Positions 59,764 through 60,117 of a stretch of 60,117 nt of DNA are shown here, piece after piece. The translations under genes and the position numbers were made by a program. Within the stretch, counting starts at the first letter, position 1, and each line of letters begins with the position of its first letter. A model generated the notes under the pieces. It was not told the DNA's origin, did not search any database, and worked only from the letters and a program-made list of their open reading frames with translations. The DNA comes from Candidatus Aminicenantota bacterium (GTDB taxonomy: Bacteria > Acidobacteriota > Aminicenantia > S016-38), in contig JALSNJ010000003.1 in assembly GCA_026987025.1 (NCBI GenBank), positions 1 to 60,117 on the forward strand. Reading direction: 5' to 3'.

Positions 59764-60117
59764 ATGGCCAAGCCAAAATTTGAAAGGACGAAGCCCCATG
59801 TGAATGTGGGGACCATAGGACATGTTGACCATGGAAAGACCACGCTTACTGCGGCTATAACGAAGGTATTGAACAGGAAATTTCCTGACAAAGTAGAGTA
59901 CAAGGATTTCTGGGATATAGACAAGGCCCCTGAGGAGAAGCAGCGTGGTATAACCATACAGATAGCGCATGTGGAGTATGAGACTGAGCATCGTCATTAT
60001 GCCCACATAGACTGCCCTGGACATGCTGACTATGTAAAGAACATGATAACGGGTGCTGCTCAGATGGACGGTGCGATATTGGTGGTATCTGCTGCGGATG
60101 GTCCCATGCCTCAGACG
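59764..60117 (+). CDS. tuf: Elongation factor Tu (5' part, runs off the window)
   Basis: The first 118 residues match EF-Tu: [20 protein letters not shown] at the start, P-loop GHVDHGKT, the effector segment with RGITI, DCPGH (G3) and the [21 protein letters not shown] block. The tRNA-tuf arrangement is that of E. coli tufB. AAAGGAGG precedes the ATG. The C-terminal two thirds lie beyond 60117. Confidence 0.97.
   Translation, partial: MAKPKFERTKPHVNVGTIGHVDHGKTTLTAAITKVLNRKFPDKVEYKDFWDIDKAPEEKQRGITIQIAHVEYETEHRHYAHIDCPGHADYVKNMITGAAQMDGAILVVSAADGPMPQT

Noticed and set aside
1-60117. Mobile elements, CRISPR arrays, prophage or a secondary-metabolite cluster
   Set aside because: No transposase, integrase, phage or direct-repeat array was found when reading the window, and gene content and codon style look uniform.

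Overview
The window comes from the chromosome of a diderm (Gram-negative-type) bacterium, very probably a thermophile. An outer membrane is implied by the LPS-transport genes lptE and lptB, a secretin, a TolC-type factor and an RND pump. Proteins are rich in Lys, Glu and Arg, and AGG (Arg) and ATA (Ile) codons are used heavily, as in many thermophiles. By eye the G+C is in the fifties (not counted). I cannot assign a phylum; an Acidobacteriota/Aminicenantota-like lineage is my best low-confidence guess. Genes are packed with 1-40 nt overlaps, no stretch above about 150 nt lacks a gene, and I see no insertion sequence, prophage, CRISPR array or rRNA.

Layout. (1) 177-5025, rightward: rplU-rpmA-obgE-nadD-rsfS, a degenerate sigma-54 activator-like ATPase, rlmH, a DksA/TraR zinc-finger protein and a ComF-type phosphoribosyltransferase. 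(2) 9460-5022, leftward: an envelope glycan operon with one GT2 enzyme, a coiled-coil protein and three GT4 glycosyltransferases. (3) 9500-10477: an archaeal-looking DHH phosphoesterase, divergent from (2). (4) 10514-27195: nineteen abutting or overlapping genes: fbp, ridA, a type II secretion/type IV pilus-like apparatus (F, E, four small M/N/O/P-like parts, a TPR-secretin-cohesin fusion), pyrK-pyrD-pyrF, a UbiA-type phosphoribosyl/prenyltransferase, a repeat protein, xseB-ispA-dxs, tlyA and nadK. (5) 27256-31005: leuS-lptE-holA. (6) 31054-37984: an NtrY/NtrX-like two-component pair, gltX and a sulfatase-fold/TPR lipoprotein. (7) 38028-38931: an SdpR/SdpI-like repressor/membrane-protein pair with a palindromic operator candidate. 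(8) 45028-38934, leftward: tetR-tolC-adaptor-RND pump, with a TetR operator candidate over its promoter. (9) 45168-59310: two tandem alkaline-phosphatase-superfamily enzymes, a 59-residue protein, a membrane protein, nadC-nadB, polX, a radical SAM protein, a second sulfatase-fold lipoprotein, lptB and a PflX-like radical SAM protein. (10) 59377-end: tRNA-Thr, Tyr, Gly, Thr and the start of tuf, the same order as the E. coli thrU-tyrU-glyT-thrT-tufB locus.

Themes. NAD supply is spread over three places (nadD, nadC-nadB, nadK). Pyrimidine synthesis (pyrK/D/F) and isoprenoid synthesis (ispA, dxs, ubiA-like) share the large operon with secretion genes. The most unusual content is four alkaline-phosphatase-superfamily enzymes with Ser or Thr, not formylglycine-forming Cys, at the nucleophile position; two are followed by a tiny protein ending in the Leu-Gly-Tyr motif that closes the sulfatase domains of the other two. 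A second theme is leaderless expression: at several gene starts a TAtAAT/TAAAAT hexamer lies only 5-7 nt before the start codon and no ribosome binding site is visible, including both sides of one 39-nt divergent spacer.
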